Origin: Roseicella sp. DB1501
GTDB taxonomy: Bacteria; Pseudomonadota; Alphaproteobacteria; Acetobacterales; Acetobacteraceae
Direction: 5' to 3'
Assembly (NCBI RefSeq): GCF_013112485.1
Contig: NZ_JABFHG010000010.1
Location: 124,001 to 188,000, forward strand
DNA: 64,000 nt
Of this stretch, positions 11,332-20,720 are shown one piece after another. The notes beneath the pieces are model-generated. The model searched no databases, had not been told where the DNA came from, and was given only the letters and a program-made list of their open reading frames with translations. Position numbers and translations under genes: made by a program. Every line of letters starts with the position of its first letter. The stretch's first letter is position 1.

Positions 11332-12284
11332 GCGACATCTTCGGCGAGGGCGATTTCCGCTACGAGGCGGTGCCCGACTGGGGCAGCCTGCCGGCAGGCT
11401 GGTCGCTGAAGGAGGTGGCCGCCGTCGCGGTGGACAGCCAGGACCGCGTCTACGCCTTCAACCGCGGCGAGCACCCGATGGTGGTCTTCGACCGCGAGGG
11501 CCGCTTCCTCGCCGCCTGGGGCGAGGGCCTCTTCACCCGCGCGCATGGCCTGCATATCGGCCCCGACGACATGCTCTGGTGCACCGATGACGGCGACCAC
11601 ACGGTGCGCAAATGCACGCCCGAGGGCCGGGTGCTGATGACGATCGGCCTGCCCGGCCGGCCGGCGCCCTTCATGTCGGGCCGGCCCTTCAACCGCTGCA
11701 CCCATACCGCGCTCTCGCCCGAGGGCGACCTCTACGTCTCCGACGGCTACGGCAACGCCGCGGTGCATAAATACGCGCCGGATGGCCGCCACCTCCTCTC
11801 CTGGGGCCGGCCGGGCAGCGGGCCGGGGGAGTTCAACCTGCCGCACAACATCGTCTGCGACGATGCCGGCCTCGTCTATGTCGCGGACCGGGAGAGCCAC
11901 CGCGTCCAGATCTTCGACGGCAAGGGCGGCTTCCAGGGCGAGTGGACGAATGTCCACCGCCCCTGCGCCCTCTTCCTCGGCAAGGGGCGCTGCCCCTGCT
12001 GCTATGTCGGCGAGCTCGGCCCGCAGCTCCCGGTGAACCAGGCCTTCCCCAATCTCGGCCCGCGCATCAGCGTGCTCGACATGCAGGGCAAGCCGCTCTC
12101 GCGCTTCGGCACGCTCGGCGACGGGCCCGGCCAGTTCTGGTCGCCGCACGGGCTGGCGGTGGATTCGCAGGGCGACCTCTATGTCGGCGAGGTCAGCTTC
12201 ACCGCCTGGCCGCGCTACCACGACGGCCAGGCGCCGCCGCCCGAGGGGGTGCGCTGCCTGCAGAAATACCGCCGCCTCGACTGA
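11328..12284 (+). CDS. NHL-repeat beta-propeller protein, PAL-like
   Basis: A 318-residue protein built of NHL-type blades, each with the G-x-(L/V)-Y-V-(S/A)-D pattern: DRVYAFNRGEHPMVVFD, LYVSDGYGNAAVHKY, LVYVADRESHRVQIFDG, LYVGEVSFTAW. The order and length resemble the peptidyl-hydroxyglycine amidating-lyase-like/SMP-30 group, whose bacterial members rarely have known substrates. No signal peptide is evident, so it is probably cytoplasmic. A Cys cluster (GRCPCCYVGEL, near residue 225) could bind a metal. It is translationally coupled to the upstream LLM gene, suggesting a hydrolase or lyase step in the same pathway. Confidence 0.8.
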   Translation: MSDIFGEGDFRYEAVPDWGSLPAGWSLKEVAAVAVDSQDRVYAFNRGEHPMVVFDREGRFLAAWGEGLFTRAHGLHIGPDDMLWCTDDGDHTVRKCTPEGRVLMTIGLPGRPAPFMSGRPFNRCTHTALSPEGDLYVSDGYGNAAVHKYAPDGRHLLSWGRPGSGPGEFNLPHNIVCDDAGLVYVADRESHRVQIFDGKGGFQGEWTNVHRPCALFLGKGRCPCCYVGELGPQLPVNQAFPNLGPRISVLDMQGKPLSRFGTLGDGPGQFWSPHGLAVDSQGDLYVGEVSFTAWPRYHDGQAPPPEGVRCLQKYRRLD

Positions 12285-12294
12285 GCCCCGCGCC

Positions 12295-13854
12295 ATGGAC
12301 CAGGCCCTCGCCTCCCGCCTCGACCGCCTCGCGCAGCGCCTGCCCCGGACCTATCCCGGTCCGGGCGGGGCGCTCGCGGTGCTGCGGCGGGGCGAGGTGC
12401 TGCTCCGCCATGCCTGGGGCTTCGCCAATGCCGAGCGGCGCATCCCCTTCACACCGCGGACCCTGTTCCGCCTGTGCTCCATCACCAAGCAGTTCACCTG
12501 CGCGGCGATGCTGGAGGCCTGCCCGGACCCCGCGGCGCTCGACACGGCGATCCGCGCCCGGCTGCCGCGCCTCGGCGCCGCGGCGCCCGGGGCGCTGCAC
12601 TGCGCGCACAACCAGTCCGGCCTGCGCGACTACTGGGCGGTCGCCATGCTGCACGGCTCGCCGGTCGAGGCGCCCTTCGGCGATGCCGAGGCGGCGCGTG
12701 TCATCGCCGGCACCGCCTCGCTGCAGTTCGCGCCGGGCACGCGCTATTCCTATGTGAACCAGAATTTCCGCCTGATCTCCGATGCGTTGGAGGAGCACAC
12801 GGGCCGGGACTTCGCCGCCCTGCTGCGCGGCATCTTCGACCGCGCCGGCATGCCGACCGCCTTCCTCGCCGCCGATACCCGCGCCATGCCGGATGGCACC
12901 GAGGGCTATGAGGGCAGCCAGGCGGGCGGCTTTCGCGCCGCCGAGAACCGCATCCTCTGGACCGGCGACGCCGGGCTCGGCGCCAGCCTCGAGGACATGA
13001 TCGCCTGGGAGCGCTTCCTCGATGCCGGGCGCGACGATCCCGCCTCGCTGCCCGCCCGCCTCGCCGCGGCGGTCGCCTTCGCCGGCGGCGCGCCGGCCCC
13101 CTACGGCTTCGGCCTCGCCCGCGGCATCGGCTTCGGCCACGCCCTGCTCGGGCATGGCGGGGCGCTGCGCGGCTGGCGCAGCCACCGGCTCTACCTCCCG
13201 GCCGAGCGCGTCTCGGTCGTCGTGCTGTTCAACCATCTCTCGGATGCGCATGCGGCGGCGATGGAGGCGCTCGCCACCGTGCTGGACGCGCCCGTGCCAA
13301 GCCCCGACGCCTCGCTGCCGATGCCGGCCTGGACCGGCGCCTATGCCGAGCCGGAGACTGGCCTGCTCGCCCGCATCGAGCCGGCGATGCCCGGCCGGCT
13401 GCGGCTGCGCTTCGGCCATTCGCCGGAGCTGCTCGGCCTGCAGCCCGATGGCAGCGCGACGAACGGCCAGACCTGGCTGCGGCCGGGCCCGGCCGGGCTC
13501 TGGCTGGAGCGGCCGCAGGAGAATTTCCGCGGCCGCCTCGAGCCGCTCAACGGCACGCCCGCCGCGGACATCGCCGGCCGCTACCGCTGCGAGGAGCTGG
13601 AGGCGGAGCTGCACATCGCCGAGGCCGGCGGCCTGCCCTATGGCGGCTTCTCCGGTTTCCTCGGCCGCGGCCGGATGGAGTTGCTGGAGCCGGTGGCAGC
13701 GGATGCCTGGGTCCTGCCCTGCCTCCGCGCGCTGGACCATACGCCGCCGGGCGACTGGACCCTCGCTGTCCGGCGCGGCGCGGAGGGGCGCGTGGAGGGG
13801 CTGCGCCTCGGCTGCTGGCTGGCGCGCGGGCTGGACTACCGGCGCGTGGGGTAG
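12295..13854 (+). CDS. dap: D-aminopeptidase (family S12, DAP type)
   Basis: A 519-residue penicillin-binding-protein-fold hydrolase that releases N-terminal D-amino acids such as D-alanine. The catalytic set falls at S62, K65 (SITKQFTCA), Y153 (YSYVNQNF) and H287 (GHGGALRGWR), the same numbers I recall for the Ochrobactrum anthropi DAP (Ser62, Lys65, Tyr153, His287). The C-terminal two barrel domains are full length and end in GCWLARGLDYRRVG, again as in DAP. No signal peptide, so cytoplasmic. ATG 12295 lies 10 bp after the propeller gene's stop, on the same strand. Gene name by similarity from memory. Confidence 0.9.
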   Translation: MDQALASRLDRLAQRLPRTYPGPGGALAVLRRGEVLLRHAWGFANAERRIPFTPRTLFRLCSITKQFTCAAMLEACPDPAALDTAIRARLPRLGAAAPGALHCAHNQSGLRDYWAVAMLHGSPVEAPFGDAEAARVIAGTASLQFAPGTRYSYVNQNFRLISDALEEHTGRDFAALLRGIFDRAGMPTAFLAADTRAMPDGTEGYEGSQAGGFRAAENRILWTGDAGLGASLEDMIAWERFLDAGRDDPASLPARLAAAVAFAGGAPAPYGFGLARGIGFGHALLGHGGALRGWRSHRLYLPAERVSVVVLFNHLSDAHAAAMEALATVLDAPVPSPDASLPMPAWTGAYAEPETGLLARIEPAMPGRLRLRFGHSPELLGLQPDGSATNGQTWLRPGPAGLWLERPQENFRGRLEPLNGTPAADIAGRYRCEELEAELHIAEAGGLPYGGFSGFLGRGRMELLEPVAADAWVLPCLRALDHTPPGDWTLAVRRGAEGRVEGLRLGCWLARGLDYRRVG

Positions 13855-13859
13855 CCTCG

Positions 13860-14711
13860 CTACCGCACCGCCTCGACCAGCTTCGCCCAGCGGTCCAGCT
13901 GCGGCAGGATGACATCGGCCTTCGCCGCCTCCAGGCTGAGCACCACGCGCTCGATGCCGAGATCGCGGTCGGCGAGCAGGGCGTCACGGTCCTCCCGCAC
14001 ACCCCAGATCGTCACCGGACAGTCGCCCTCGCTGCGGCCGGCCTCGGCCAGCATGGCGCGGAATTGCGGCACCAGCGCCGCCACATCGGCATAGTGCTGG
14101 CGCACGCGGTGCGGCATCCAGCCATTGCCGTAGCGCACCGCCCGCCGCGCGCCCCATGGAAAGGCGCCGCCGACGATGACCGGCGGGTGCGGCCGCTGCA
14201 CCGGCTTCGGCCAGGTCATCATCGGGCCGAACTCGACGAACTCGCCATGGTATTCCGGCTTGGTCCGGGTCCAGATCGCCCGCATCGCCTCGATCCGCTC
14301 GCGCGCCAGCTTGTGGCGGGTCTCGAAGGCGGTGCCGTGGTTCTCGATCTCGTCGCGGTTCCAGCCATTGCCGACGCCGAAGAGGAAGCGCCCGCCCGAG
14401 ACCTGGTCGATGGAGGCGACGAGCTTCGCCGTCTGGATCGGGTCGCGCTGCACGACGAGGCAGATGCCGGTGCCGAGGCGGAGCGTGCTGGTTGCCGCCG
14501 CCGCGGCGGTCAGCGTCACGAAGGGGTCCATGACGTCGTAATACATCTTCGGCAGGTCGCCGCCGCCCGGATAGGCCGCCTTGCGGCTGAGCGGAATATG
14601 CGAGTGCTCCGGCGCCCAGAGGCTCTCGAAGCCGCGCTCCTCCAGCGCCCGGGCGAGTTCCGCCGGATGCATGGAGTAGTCGGTGAAGAACATCCCCGCG
14701 CCGACCTTCAT
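13860..14711 (-). CDS. LLM-class oxidoreductase, F420-dependent TIGR03619-like
   Basis: A 283-residue luciferase-like protein: MKVGAGMFFTDYSMHPAELA, LWAPEHSHIPLSRKAAYPG near residue 32, LRLGTGICLVVQRDPIQTAK, FLFGVGNGWNRDEIENHG, VIVGGAFPWGARRAVRYG. PEHSHIP and VGNGWN are characteristic of the probable F420-dependent subfamily. ATG 14711 is preceded by a GGGAGGG ribosome site. It is convergent with dap (5 bp between stops) and divergent from the NCS2 permease. This is the last LLM member of the F420 locus; its substrate is unknown. Confidence 0.86.
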   Translation of the reverse strand: MKVGAGMFFTDYSMHPAELARALEERGFESLWAPEHSHIPLSRKAAYPGGGDLPKMYYDVMDPFVTLTAAAAATSTLRLGTGICLVVQRDPIQTAKLVASIDQVSGGRFLFGVGNGWNRDEIENHGTAFETRHKLARERIEAMRAIWTRTKPEYHGEFVEFGPMMTWPKPVQRPHPPVIVGGAFPWGARRAVRYGNGWMPHRVRQHYADVAALVPQFRAMLAEAGRSEGDCPVTIWGVREDRDALLADRDLGIERVVLSLEAAKADVILPQLDRWAKLVEAVR

Positions 14712-14832
14712 GGCCTTCCCTCCCCTGTCGCGGCGAGGCTCGCGCGGCCGGACGGCGAGGGCAAGCCCGGGGGGCGCTTGTCGCCGCCGCCGCGCCTCCG
14801 CATGGTGCGGTCCGACAAGGGGGGACTCGGGC

Positions 14833-16164
14833 ATGTTCAGCTGGCGCGTCAGGCCGCCGCAGGACGGCATCGTCATCGCGCCGGAGGAGCGCCTGCCCTG
14901 GCCGCAGACCATCCTGCTCGGGCTGCAGCATGTCGTGGCGATGTTCGGCTCGACCGTGCTCGCGCCCCTGCTCATGGGCTTCGACCCGAACCTTGTCGTG
15001 CTGATGAGCGGCATCGGCACGCTGATCTTCTTCCTCGTCACCGGCGGCCGGGTGCCGAGCTATCTCGGCTCCTCCTTCGCCTTCATCGCCGTGGTCCTGG
15101 CGGCGACCGGCCATGCCGGCGGCGGCCCGAACCCGCAGCTCGGCCTGGCGCTCGGCGGCATCATCGCCTGCGGCGCCCTCTACGCGCTGATCGGCCTGCT
15201 GGTCATGGCTGGCGGCGCGGGCTGGATCGAGCGGCTGATGCCGCCGGTCGTCACCGGCGCGGTGGTGGCGATGATCGGCCTCAACCTCGCCGCCGTGCCG
15301 GTCAAGACCATGGCGCCGACGCAATTCGATGCCTGGATGCAGGCGCTGACCGTGCTCTGCGTCGCCCTGGTCGCGGTGCATGCGCGCGGCCTGGCGCGGC
15401 GGCTGCTGGTGCTCGCCGGGCTGCTGCTGGCCAGCCTGCTCTACGCCCTGCTGACGAACGGCTTCGGCCTCGGCAGGCCGATCGACCTCGCGCCGGTGGC
15501 GGCGGCGCCCTGGTTCGGCCTGCCGGGCCTCGCCCGGCCGGTCTTCGCGCTGGAGCCGGTGCTGCTGATCGCGCCCGTCGCCATCGTGCTGGTGGCGGAG
15601 AATCTCGGGCATCTAAAGGCGGTCTCGGCGATGACCGGGCGCAACCTCGATCCCTGGATCGGCCGCGCCTTCCTCGGCGACGGCCTCGCCACCATGGCGG
15701 CCGGCGCGGTCGGCGGCACCGGCGTGACGACCTATGCCGAGAATATCGGCGTCATGGCGGCGACGCGGGTCTATTCCACGGCGATCTTCGTGGTTGCCGC
15801 CATCGCCGCCATCCTGCTCGGCTTTTCGCCGAAATTCGGCGCGGTGATCCGGGCCATCCCGCTGCCGGTGATGGGCGGCGTCTCCATCGTGGTCTTCGGC
15901 CTCATCGCGGTGGCGGGGGCGCGGATCTGGGTGGAGAACCGCGTCGACTTCACCGATCCCCGCAACCTGATGATCGGCGCCGTCACCCTCATCCTCGGCA
16001 CCGGCGACTTCACGCTGCATTTCGGCAGCTTCGCCATGGGCGGCATCGGCACCGCGACCTTCGGCGCCATCCTGCTGCAGGCGCTGCTCGGCGGCGCCAA
16101 GGGACGTACCGAGGGGCGCAGCGGGGCTGCCGGGCCCGCGGCTACTCCGCCTGCGCGCCGCTGA
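14833..16164 (+). CDS. NCS2-family uracil/xanthine-type permease
   Basis: A 443-residue, about 12- to 14-helix inner-membrane nucleobase:cation symporter. Hallmarks: the AENLGHLKAVSAMTGR signature on TM8, GTGVTTYAENIGVMAATRVY on TM10 with its conserved Glu, and GLQHVVAMFGSTVLAPLL at the first helix. The substrate is probably uracil or a purine; the uracil-type (UraA/RutG) branch seems closest. The ATG at 14833 has only a weak GGGGGACTCGGGC upstream. Its 3' end overlaps the convergent Bug receptor gene by 23 bp. Confidence 0.9.
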   Translation: MFSWRVRPPQDGIVIAPEERLPWPQTILLGLQHVVAMFGSTVLAPLLMGFDPNLVVLMSGIGTLIFFLVTGGRVPSYLGSSFAFIAVVLAATGHAGGGPNPQLGLALGGIIACGALYALIGLLVMAGGAGWIERLMPPVVTGAVVAMIGLNLAAVPVKTMAPTQFDAWMQALTVLCVALVAVHARGLARRLLVLAGLLLASLLYALLTNGFGLGRPIDLAPVAAAPWFGLPGLARPVFALEPVLLIAPVAIVLVAENLGHLKAVSAMTGRNLDPWIGRAFLGDGLATMAAGAVGGTGVTTYAENIGVMAATRVYSTAIFVVAAIAAILLGFSPKFGAVIRAIPLPVMGGVSIVVFGLIAVAGARIWVENRVDFTDPRNLMIGAVTLILGTGDFTLHFGSFAMGGIGTATFGAILLQALLGGAKGRTEGRSGAAGPAATPPARR

Positions 16165-17143
16165 TCTCGACCAGCGACTTCCAGCGCCCCTCCTCGGCGG
16201 CGAGGAAGCGGCCGAAATCCTCGGGGCTCGGATCGGTGATCGGCTGGAAGCCGAGCGGCACCAGGCGCTCGCCGAACTCCGGCGCCCTGGCCACCTGAGT
16301 GACCGCCGCATGCAGCCGGGCGAGGGCCGGCTGCGCCAGGCCGGCCGGCGCCATGATGGCGTACCAGACCTGGGCGTCCACGCCCTTGCCGGGCAGCAGC
16401 TCATCCATGCCCGGCACCGCCTCGAGCCCCGGCACATAGGTGACGCGCCGGGCGCTGCCGACGGCGAGCGCGCGGAACCGCCCCTCCCGCACATGGGGCA
16501 TCAGCGCCGGCATGACGTCGAACATCATGTCGATATTGCCCGAGAGCAGGTCCTGGATGGCCGGCCCGCCGCCGCGATAGGGCACATGGGTGATGTCGAT
16601 ACCGGCCACCTTCTTCACCAGTTCCATGTAGAGATGGCTGGTCGTGCCGGTGCCGGAGGAGCCCATGGTGATCTTGCCCGGCGCCGCCCTGGCGGCGGCC
16701 ACCAGCTCGGCGAAGCTCTTCCAGGGGCGCTTCGCGTTCACCACCATCAGGATGGTGCCGGTCGAGACGCGGGTGACGGGCGCCAGGTCCTTCAGCGGGT
16801 CGAGCGGCATGCGCGAGCCATACAGGTACTTGTTGGCGACGAGCGTGTTCGCCGCGCCGATCAGCAGCGTATGGCCGTCCTTCTCCGCCCGAGCGACGAA
16901 TTCGGCGCCGATATTGCCGCCGGCACCGGCGCGGTTCTCCACCACCACGCTCTGGCCGAGCAGCGGCTGCAGCCGCTCGCCCAGCATGCGCGCCGTGATG
17001 TCGAGGGCGCCGCCGGGCGCGATCGGCACGATGAGATGCACCGGACGGTTCGGGGCCCAGCCCTGGGCCGTGGCCTGGACCTGGGCGCGGGCGGCGACGG
17101 GCGCGAGCGCGGCGAGGCCCAGCAGGGGGCGGCGAGATATCAT
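16142..17143 (-). CDS. Tripartite tricarboxylate receptor (Bug/TctC) binding protein
   Basis: A 333-residue periplasmic solute-binding protein with a Tat-like or Sec signal (MISRRPLLGLAALAPVAARA) followed by the Bug pattern NRPVHLIVPIAPGGALDITA, VVVENRAGAGGNIGAEFVA, GHTLLIGAANT and THVPYRGGGPAIQDLLSG. Such proteins bind carboxylates or aromatic acids and normally feed TctA/TctB membrane subunits, neither of which is nearby. ATG 17143 is preferred over an upstream ATG because GGGAG lies at good spacing. Confidence 0.9.
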   Translation of the reverse strand: MISRRPLLGLAALAPVAARAQVQATAQGWAPNRPVHLIVPIAPGGALDITARMLGERLQPLLGQSVVVENRAGAGGNIGAEFVARAEKDGHTLLIGAANTLVANKYLYGSRMPLDPLKDLAPVTRVSTGTILMVVNAKRPWKSFAELVAAARAAPGKITMGSSGTGTTSHLYMELVKKVAGIDITHVPYRGGGPAIQDLLSGNIDMMFDVMPALMPHVREGRFRALAVGSARRVTYVPGLEAVPGMDELLPGKGVDAQVWYAIMAPAGLAQPALARLHAAVTQVARAPEFGERLVPLGFQPITDPSPEDFGRFLAAEEGRWKSLVEISGAQAE

Positions 17144-17238
17144 TTTGAAGCTCCCGGTCGAGGCCCGCATGTCGCCATCCGCAGGCGGAGGGTCAAGCAT
17201 CGTGCAACTTGCGCGCCCGGACGCGCTTCGGAGGGCCG

Positions 17239-17667
17239 ATGCCGGATGATGCCCCGCCCATGCTGGCCCTGATCGAGGGCAGGCTCGACCGCCTCGGCCT
17301 GACGCCGGAGGAGGCCTGCCGCCAGGCCGGCCTGCCGCCGGACTTCCTCGACCGCATGGCGGCCGGGAAGGTGCCGCCGCCGCGCGGCCAGCGGCTGATC
17401 CGCCTGGCGGAGGCGCTGGCGACCAGCGTCTCCTACCTCGTCGGCCTGGACCCGGACACGCCGCCCCCGGCCGAGCTGCTGGAGGAGGACCAGGCCTCCT
17501 TCGGCCTGCTCGCCGGCGACGAGGAGGCGCTGCTGCGCGCCTATCGCCGGCTCGACCTGCCGGCCAAGGCGGCGGTGGTGCTCATCCTCCGCACCATGGC
17601 GGGGCCGGAGCCGGCGCCGGATGCGGTGCCGCCGAAGCAGCTCGCGCGCCCCCGACGATCCGGCTGA
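17239..17667 (+). CDS. Small XRE-like helix-turn-helix protein
   Basis: A 142-residue protein whose first 70 residues read like a Cro/CI-type HTH domain: RLDRLGLTPEEACRQAGLPP gives the helix-turn-helix, and LIRLAEALATSVSYLVGLDP the typical closing helices. The tail is acidic then Pro/Arg-rich, with an alpha-helical ALLRAYRRLDLPAKAAVVLIL segment seen in other XRE regulators. Probably a cytoplasmic transcription regulator; target unknown. ATG 17239 has GGAGG five to eight bases upstream. It is divergent from the Bug receptor gene, whose control is a natural guess. Confidence 0.68.
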   Translation: MPDDAPPMLALIEGRLDRLGLTPEEACRQAGLPPDFLDRMAAGKVPPPRGQRLIRLAEALATSVSYLVGLDPDTPPPAELLEEDQASFGLLAGDEEALLRAYRRLDLPAKAAVVLILRTMAGPEPAPDAVPPKQLARPRRSG

Positions 17668-17808
17668 GCCGCCCGGACACGATGTTGCGATAACGATCAT
17701 ATCCGCCCGAGCGGCGGCCACAGTTCGAGCATAATACATTGACTCCATTGATTGTCCGGGCGCCCCCGCCGGCTTGACGCGCCGCCCGGCGCCCGCTGGC
17801 ATGGTGCG

Positions 17809-19488
17809 ATGCGCCGCCTCTTCCTGATGCTGTTGCTGTCCTGCTCCGCGGCCATGGCGGAGCCGGCGCGCGCGCCGCGCCGGATGGTCGTCACCGCCCA
17901 TCCCCTGGCCAGCGAGGCCGGACTGGCCATGCTGCGGGCCGGCGGCACGGCGGTGGATGCGGCGGTGGCCGCCGCCCTCACCCTCTCGGTGGTGGAGCCG
18001 CACGCCTCTGGCCTCGGCGGCGGCGGCGTCATGCTGGCCTGGGCGCAGGAGAGCGGCCATCTCGCTTATTACGAGGGCCTCGCCGCCGCCCCGGCCGAGA
18101 TCGGCAGCACATTGCTGACGCCGGGGGAGCGGGCAGGGCCGGCCGGCCCCGCCATCGCCCGGAGCGGCCGCGCGGCGGCGGTGCCGGGCGAGGTGGCGAT
18201 GCTGGCCCTGGCGCATGCGCAGCAGGGCCGCCTCCCCTGGGCCCGGTTGTTCGAGCCGGCCATCCAGGCCGCCCTGGCCGGCTTCCCGATGTCGCCCGGG
18301 CTGCATGCCGCGCTCGCCCGCGACCCGGCGGCCCTGGTCGCGGTGCCGGCGCTGCGGGCGCTCTATTTCGACGCCGCCGACCAGGCGATGCCGGTCGGCA
18401 CCCGCATCCGCAACCCACAGCAGGCGATCGCGCTGCGGGCCCTGGCCGGGAGCGGCGCCGCGGCGCTGCAGGCGGGGCCGGTGGCGCAGGCCATCCTCGA
18501 TGCCGTCGCCAGCGGGGCGCATCCGGGCAGCATGACGGCCGGGGACCTCGCCGCCTACCGGCCCCGGCAGCGGGCGCCGCTCTGCGCCATGGCCTTCGGG
18601 CGGCGCATCTGCACCGCCGGGCCGCCCGTCGCGGGCGGCCTCGCCGTCCTGCAGCAGCTCGGCCTGCTAGAACGCCTCGGCTATGCCGGGACGGCGCCGG
18701 GCTCGGTGGCGGCGGCGCATCTGCTGATCGAGGCGAGCCGGCTGGCCGCCGCCGACCGCCGCCGCTGGGCCGGCGACCCGGACCAGGTGGAGGTGCCGGC
18801 GTCGGGCTTGCTCGACTCCGCCTATCTCGAGGCCCGCGCCGCGCTGGTCTCGCCGCTGCGGGCCATGGAGGCGGCGCCGGCCGGCCTGCCGGCGCAAGGG
18901 CAGGGGCAGCGGCAGGGCGCCGTGCCGCCCGAGGCCGAGGCCCTCAGCCTCGCCGGCACCAGCCATGTCTCGGTGATCGACGCCGCCGGCAACGCGGTGG
19001 CGCTGACGGTGACCGACAACCTCGATTTCGGCGCCCGGCTGGCGCCGCTCGGCTTCACGCTGAACAATGCGCTGACCGGCTTCGCCGCCGATCCCGCGGC
19101 CCGCAACGCCCTGGCGCCGGGCCGCCGGCCGGCGAGCGCCATGGCGCCCTGCATCGTCTTCGATGCCGCGGGCCGGCCGGAGATCGTCATCGGCGCCGGT
19201 GGCGGCGCCTGGATCATCGACGCCGTGGCGGCGGGGCTGGCGGAGATGCTGGCGCATGGCGCCGGCCCGGCGGTGGCGGCCGGGCAACCCCGCCTCGGCG
19301 CCCAGCACGGCGCGGCCCTGCTCGAGCGCGGCGGCCCGGCCGCGGCGCTGCTCGAGCCGCTGCGCGCGCTCGGCCATGCGCCGCGGCTGGCGCCCGTCTC
19401 GACCGGGTTGCAGGCGCTGCGGGTCACGCCGGCCGGGATCGAGGGCGCGGCGGATCCGCGGCGCGACGGGGCGGCGCTCGGCGACTGA
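17809..19488 (+). CDS. ggt: Gamma-glutamyltransferase
   Basis: A 559-residue Ntn-hydrolase precursor that cleaves or transfers gamma-glutamyl groups from glutathione in the periplasm. A short signal peptide (MRRLFLMLLLSCSAAMAEPA) is followed by VVTAHPLASEAGLAMLRAGG and the family fold. The autoprocessing, catalytic Thr is T384 in AGTSHVSVID, giving subunits of about 380 and 176 residues. APSAM-type segment (PASAMAPCIVF) and the oxyanion GGAW region (IGAGGGAWI) are present. The 141-bp gap upstream is AT-rich near 17690-17755 and may hold the promoter. The next gene is convergent. Confidence 0.9.
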   Translation: MRRLFLMLLLSCSAAMAEPARAPRRMVVTAHPLASEAGLAMLRAGGTAVDAAVAAALTLSVVEPHASGLGGGGVMLAWAQESGHLAYYEGLAAAPAEIGSTLLTPGERAGPAGPAIARSGRAAAVPGEVAMLALAHAQQGRLPWARLFEPAIQAALAGFPMSPGLHAALARDPAALVAVPALRALYFDAADQAMPVGTRIRNPQQAIALRALAGSGAAALQAGPVAQAILDAVASGAHPGSMTAGDLAAYRPRQRAPLCAMAFGRRICTAGPPVAGGLAVLQQLGLLERLGYAGTAPGSVAAAHLLIEASRLAAADRRRWAGDPDQVEVPASGLLDSAYLEARAALVSPLRAMEAAPAGLPAQGQGQRQGAVPPEAEALSLAGTSHVSVIDAAGNAVALTVTDNLDFGARLAPLGFTLNNALTGFAADPAARNALAPGRRPASAMAPCIVFDAAGRPEIVIGAGGGAWIIDAVAAGLAEMLAHGAGPAVAAGQPRLGAQHGAALLERGGPAAALLEPLRALGHAPRLAPVSTGLQALRVTPAGIEGAADPRRDGAALGD

Positions 19489-19503
19489 CGCCGGGGCAGC
19501 GTC

Positions 19504-20502
19504 CTACTCGATCCGGATGCCCGTCGCCTTGATCAGCCCGGCATAGCGCGCGGCATCCCGTTGCAGCAGCCCGGCCGCCTCCTCGCTGCTGCCGCCGCCA
19601 GGGAGGAAGCCGGCCTCGCGGATGCGCGGCCGCAGCACCGGATCCTGCAGCGCCCGGTTGACCGCCGCCGCCCAGCGGTCGCGGATCGGCGCCGGCAGCC
19701 CGGCCGGTCCCATCAGCATGTACCAGACATTGGCGTCGAAGCCCGGGAAGCCGCTCTCGGCGACGGTGGGCAGGTCGGGCAGCCATTCGATGCGCTCGGG
19801 CATGGTGGTGGCGAGCGCCCGCACCCGCTCGCCGCGGATATGCGGCAGGTAGGTCGGGAAGGTGTCGATGGCGAGGTCGATGCGCCCGGCCAGGATCTCG
19901 TTCACCGCCTGGCCGGTGCCGCGGAAGGGCACATGCGTCATGCGGATGCCGGCCTCGGTGCAGAGCAGCTCCGCCGCCAGATGCTGCTGCGTGGCGACGC
20001 CGGAGGAGGAGTAGTTGAGCTGCCCCGGATGCGCCTTGGCGTAGGCGATGAAGCCGCCGAGGTCGCGTGACGGCGAGCTCATCGGCACCACCGCGACCAG
20101 CGGCACCGTGGCGGCGAGGCAGATGGCCGTCTGGTCGCGGTGGATGTCGAAGGGCGGCGGCTGCATCAGCGGCGGCACCACGGCCGAGGCGCTGACCGTC
20201 GTCATGAAGAGCGTATGCCCGTCCGGCGCGGCGCGGCTGCCGGCGAGCGCCGCGATGGTGCCGCTCGCGCCCGGCCGGTTCTCCACCGCGATGGGCTGGC
20301 CGAGCTCGGCCTGCAGCGCCGGGGCGAGGAGGCGGGTGATGATGTCGGTGCCGCCGCCGGGGGCGAAGCCGACCAGCACGGTGACCGGCCGGTCCGGCGC
20401 CCAGCCCGCGGCGCGGGCGACGCCCCGGCCAAGAAAGGGACCGAGGAAGGGAGCGGCGAGCGGCAGGGCGGTGGCGGCCAGCAGGCTACGGCGCTGGGTC
20501 AT
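19504..20502 (-). CDS. Tripartite tricarboxylate receptor (Bug/TctC) binding protein
   Basis: A 332-residue periplasmic binding protein: signal MTQRRSLLAATALPLAAPFL, then DRPVTVLVGFAPGGGTDIIT, IAVENRPGASGTIAALAGS, GHTLFMTTVSASAVVPPL and MTHVPFRGTGQAVNEILAGR. All Bug landmarks are present and the length is standard. Ligand unknown. ATG 20502 has GGAGGA nine bases upstream. No TctA/TctB partner is visible. It is convergent with ggt and has a family 3 palindromic repeat behind its promoter side. Confidence 0.9.
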   Translation of the reverse strand: MTQRRSLLAATALPLAAPFLGPFLGRGVARAAGWAPDRPVTVLVGFAPGGGTDIITRLLAPALQAELGQPIAVENRPGASGTIAALAGSRAAPDGHTLFMTTVSASAVVPPLMQPPPFDIHRDQTAICLAATVPLVAVVPMSSPSRDLGGFIAYAKAHPGQLNYSSSGVATQQHLAAELLCTEAGIRMTHVPFRGTGQAVNEILAGRIDLAIDTFPTYLPHIRGERVRALATTMPERIEWLPDLPTVAESGFPGFDANVWYMLMGPAGLPAPIRDRWAAAVNRALQDPVLRPRIREAGFLPGGGSSEEAAGLLQRDAARYAGLIKATGIRIE

Positions 20503-20567
20503 GCTCGGATGTCCTCCATGGCGCCGGCTCCGCGGCCGGCGGCCTTTTCCCAGAAAGGTGGCGGCGC

Positions 20568-20720
20568 GCTCCAGAGCGGATCCCGATCGGGTGAAGATGC
20601 TCTGAAAACAAAGGCTAGAGCGTGATCGCTTGAGGTGGACTCGCCGAACAGCGTGCATCACGCGATCAAACAACGGCCTGGACCATGATCCGCGACCCTG
20701 TGTGAGCGGATCATGGTCTA
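20568..20720 (-). repeat. Stop-anchored palindromic repeat family 3, copy a
   Basis: Read on the minus strand it begins at the TAG of the zinc-ribbon gene. A perfect 13-bp stem follows (GACCATGATCCGC at 20681-20693 pairs with GCGGATCATGGTC at 20706-20718, 12-nt loop). Next come a GCGTGAT/ATCACGC stem and an AGAGCGGATC...GCTCT stem near 20573. The AGAGCGGATC and CTAGAGCGTGATCGC motifs resemble the dispersed intergenic palindromes common in alphaproteobacteria (from memory). Confidence 0.65.
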
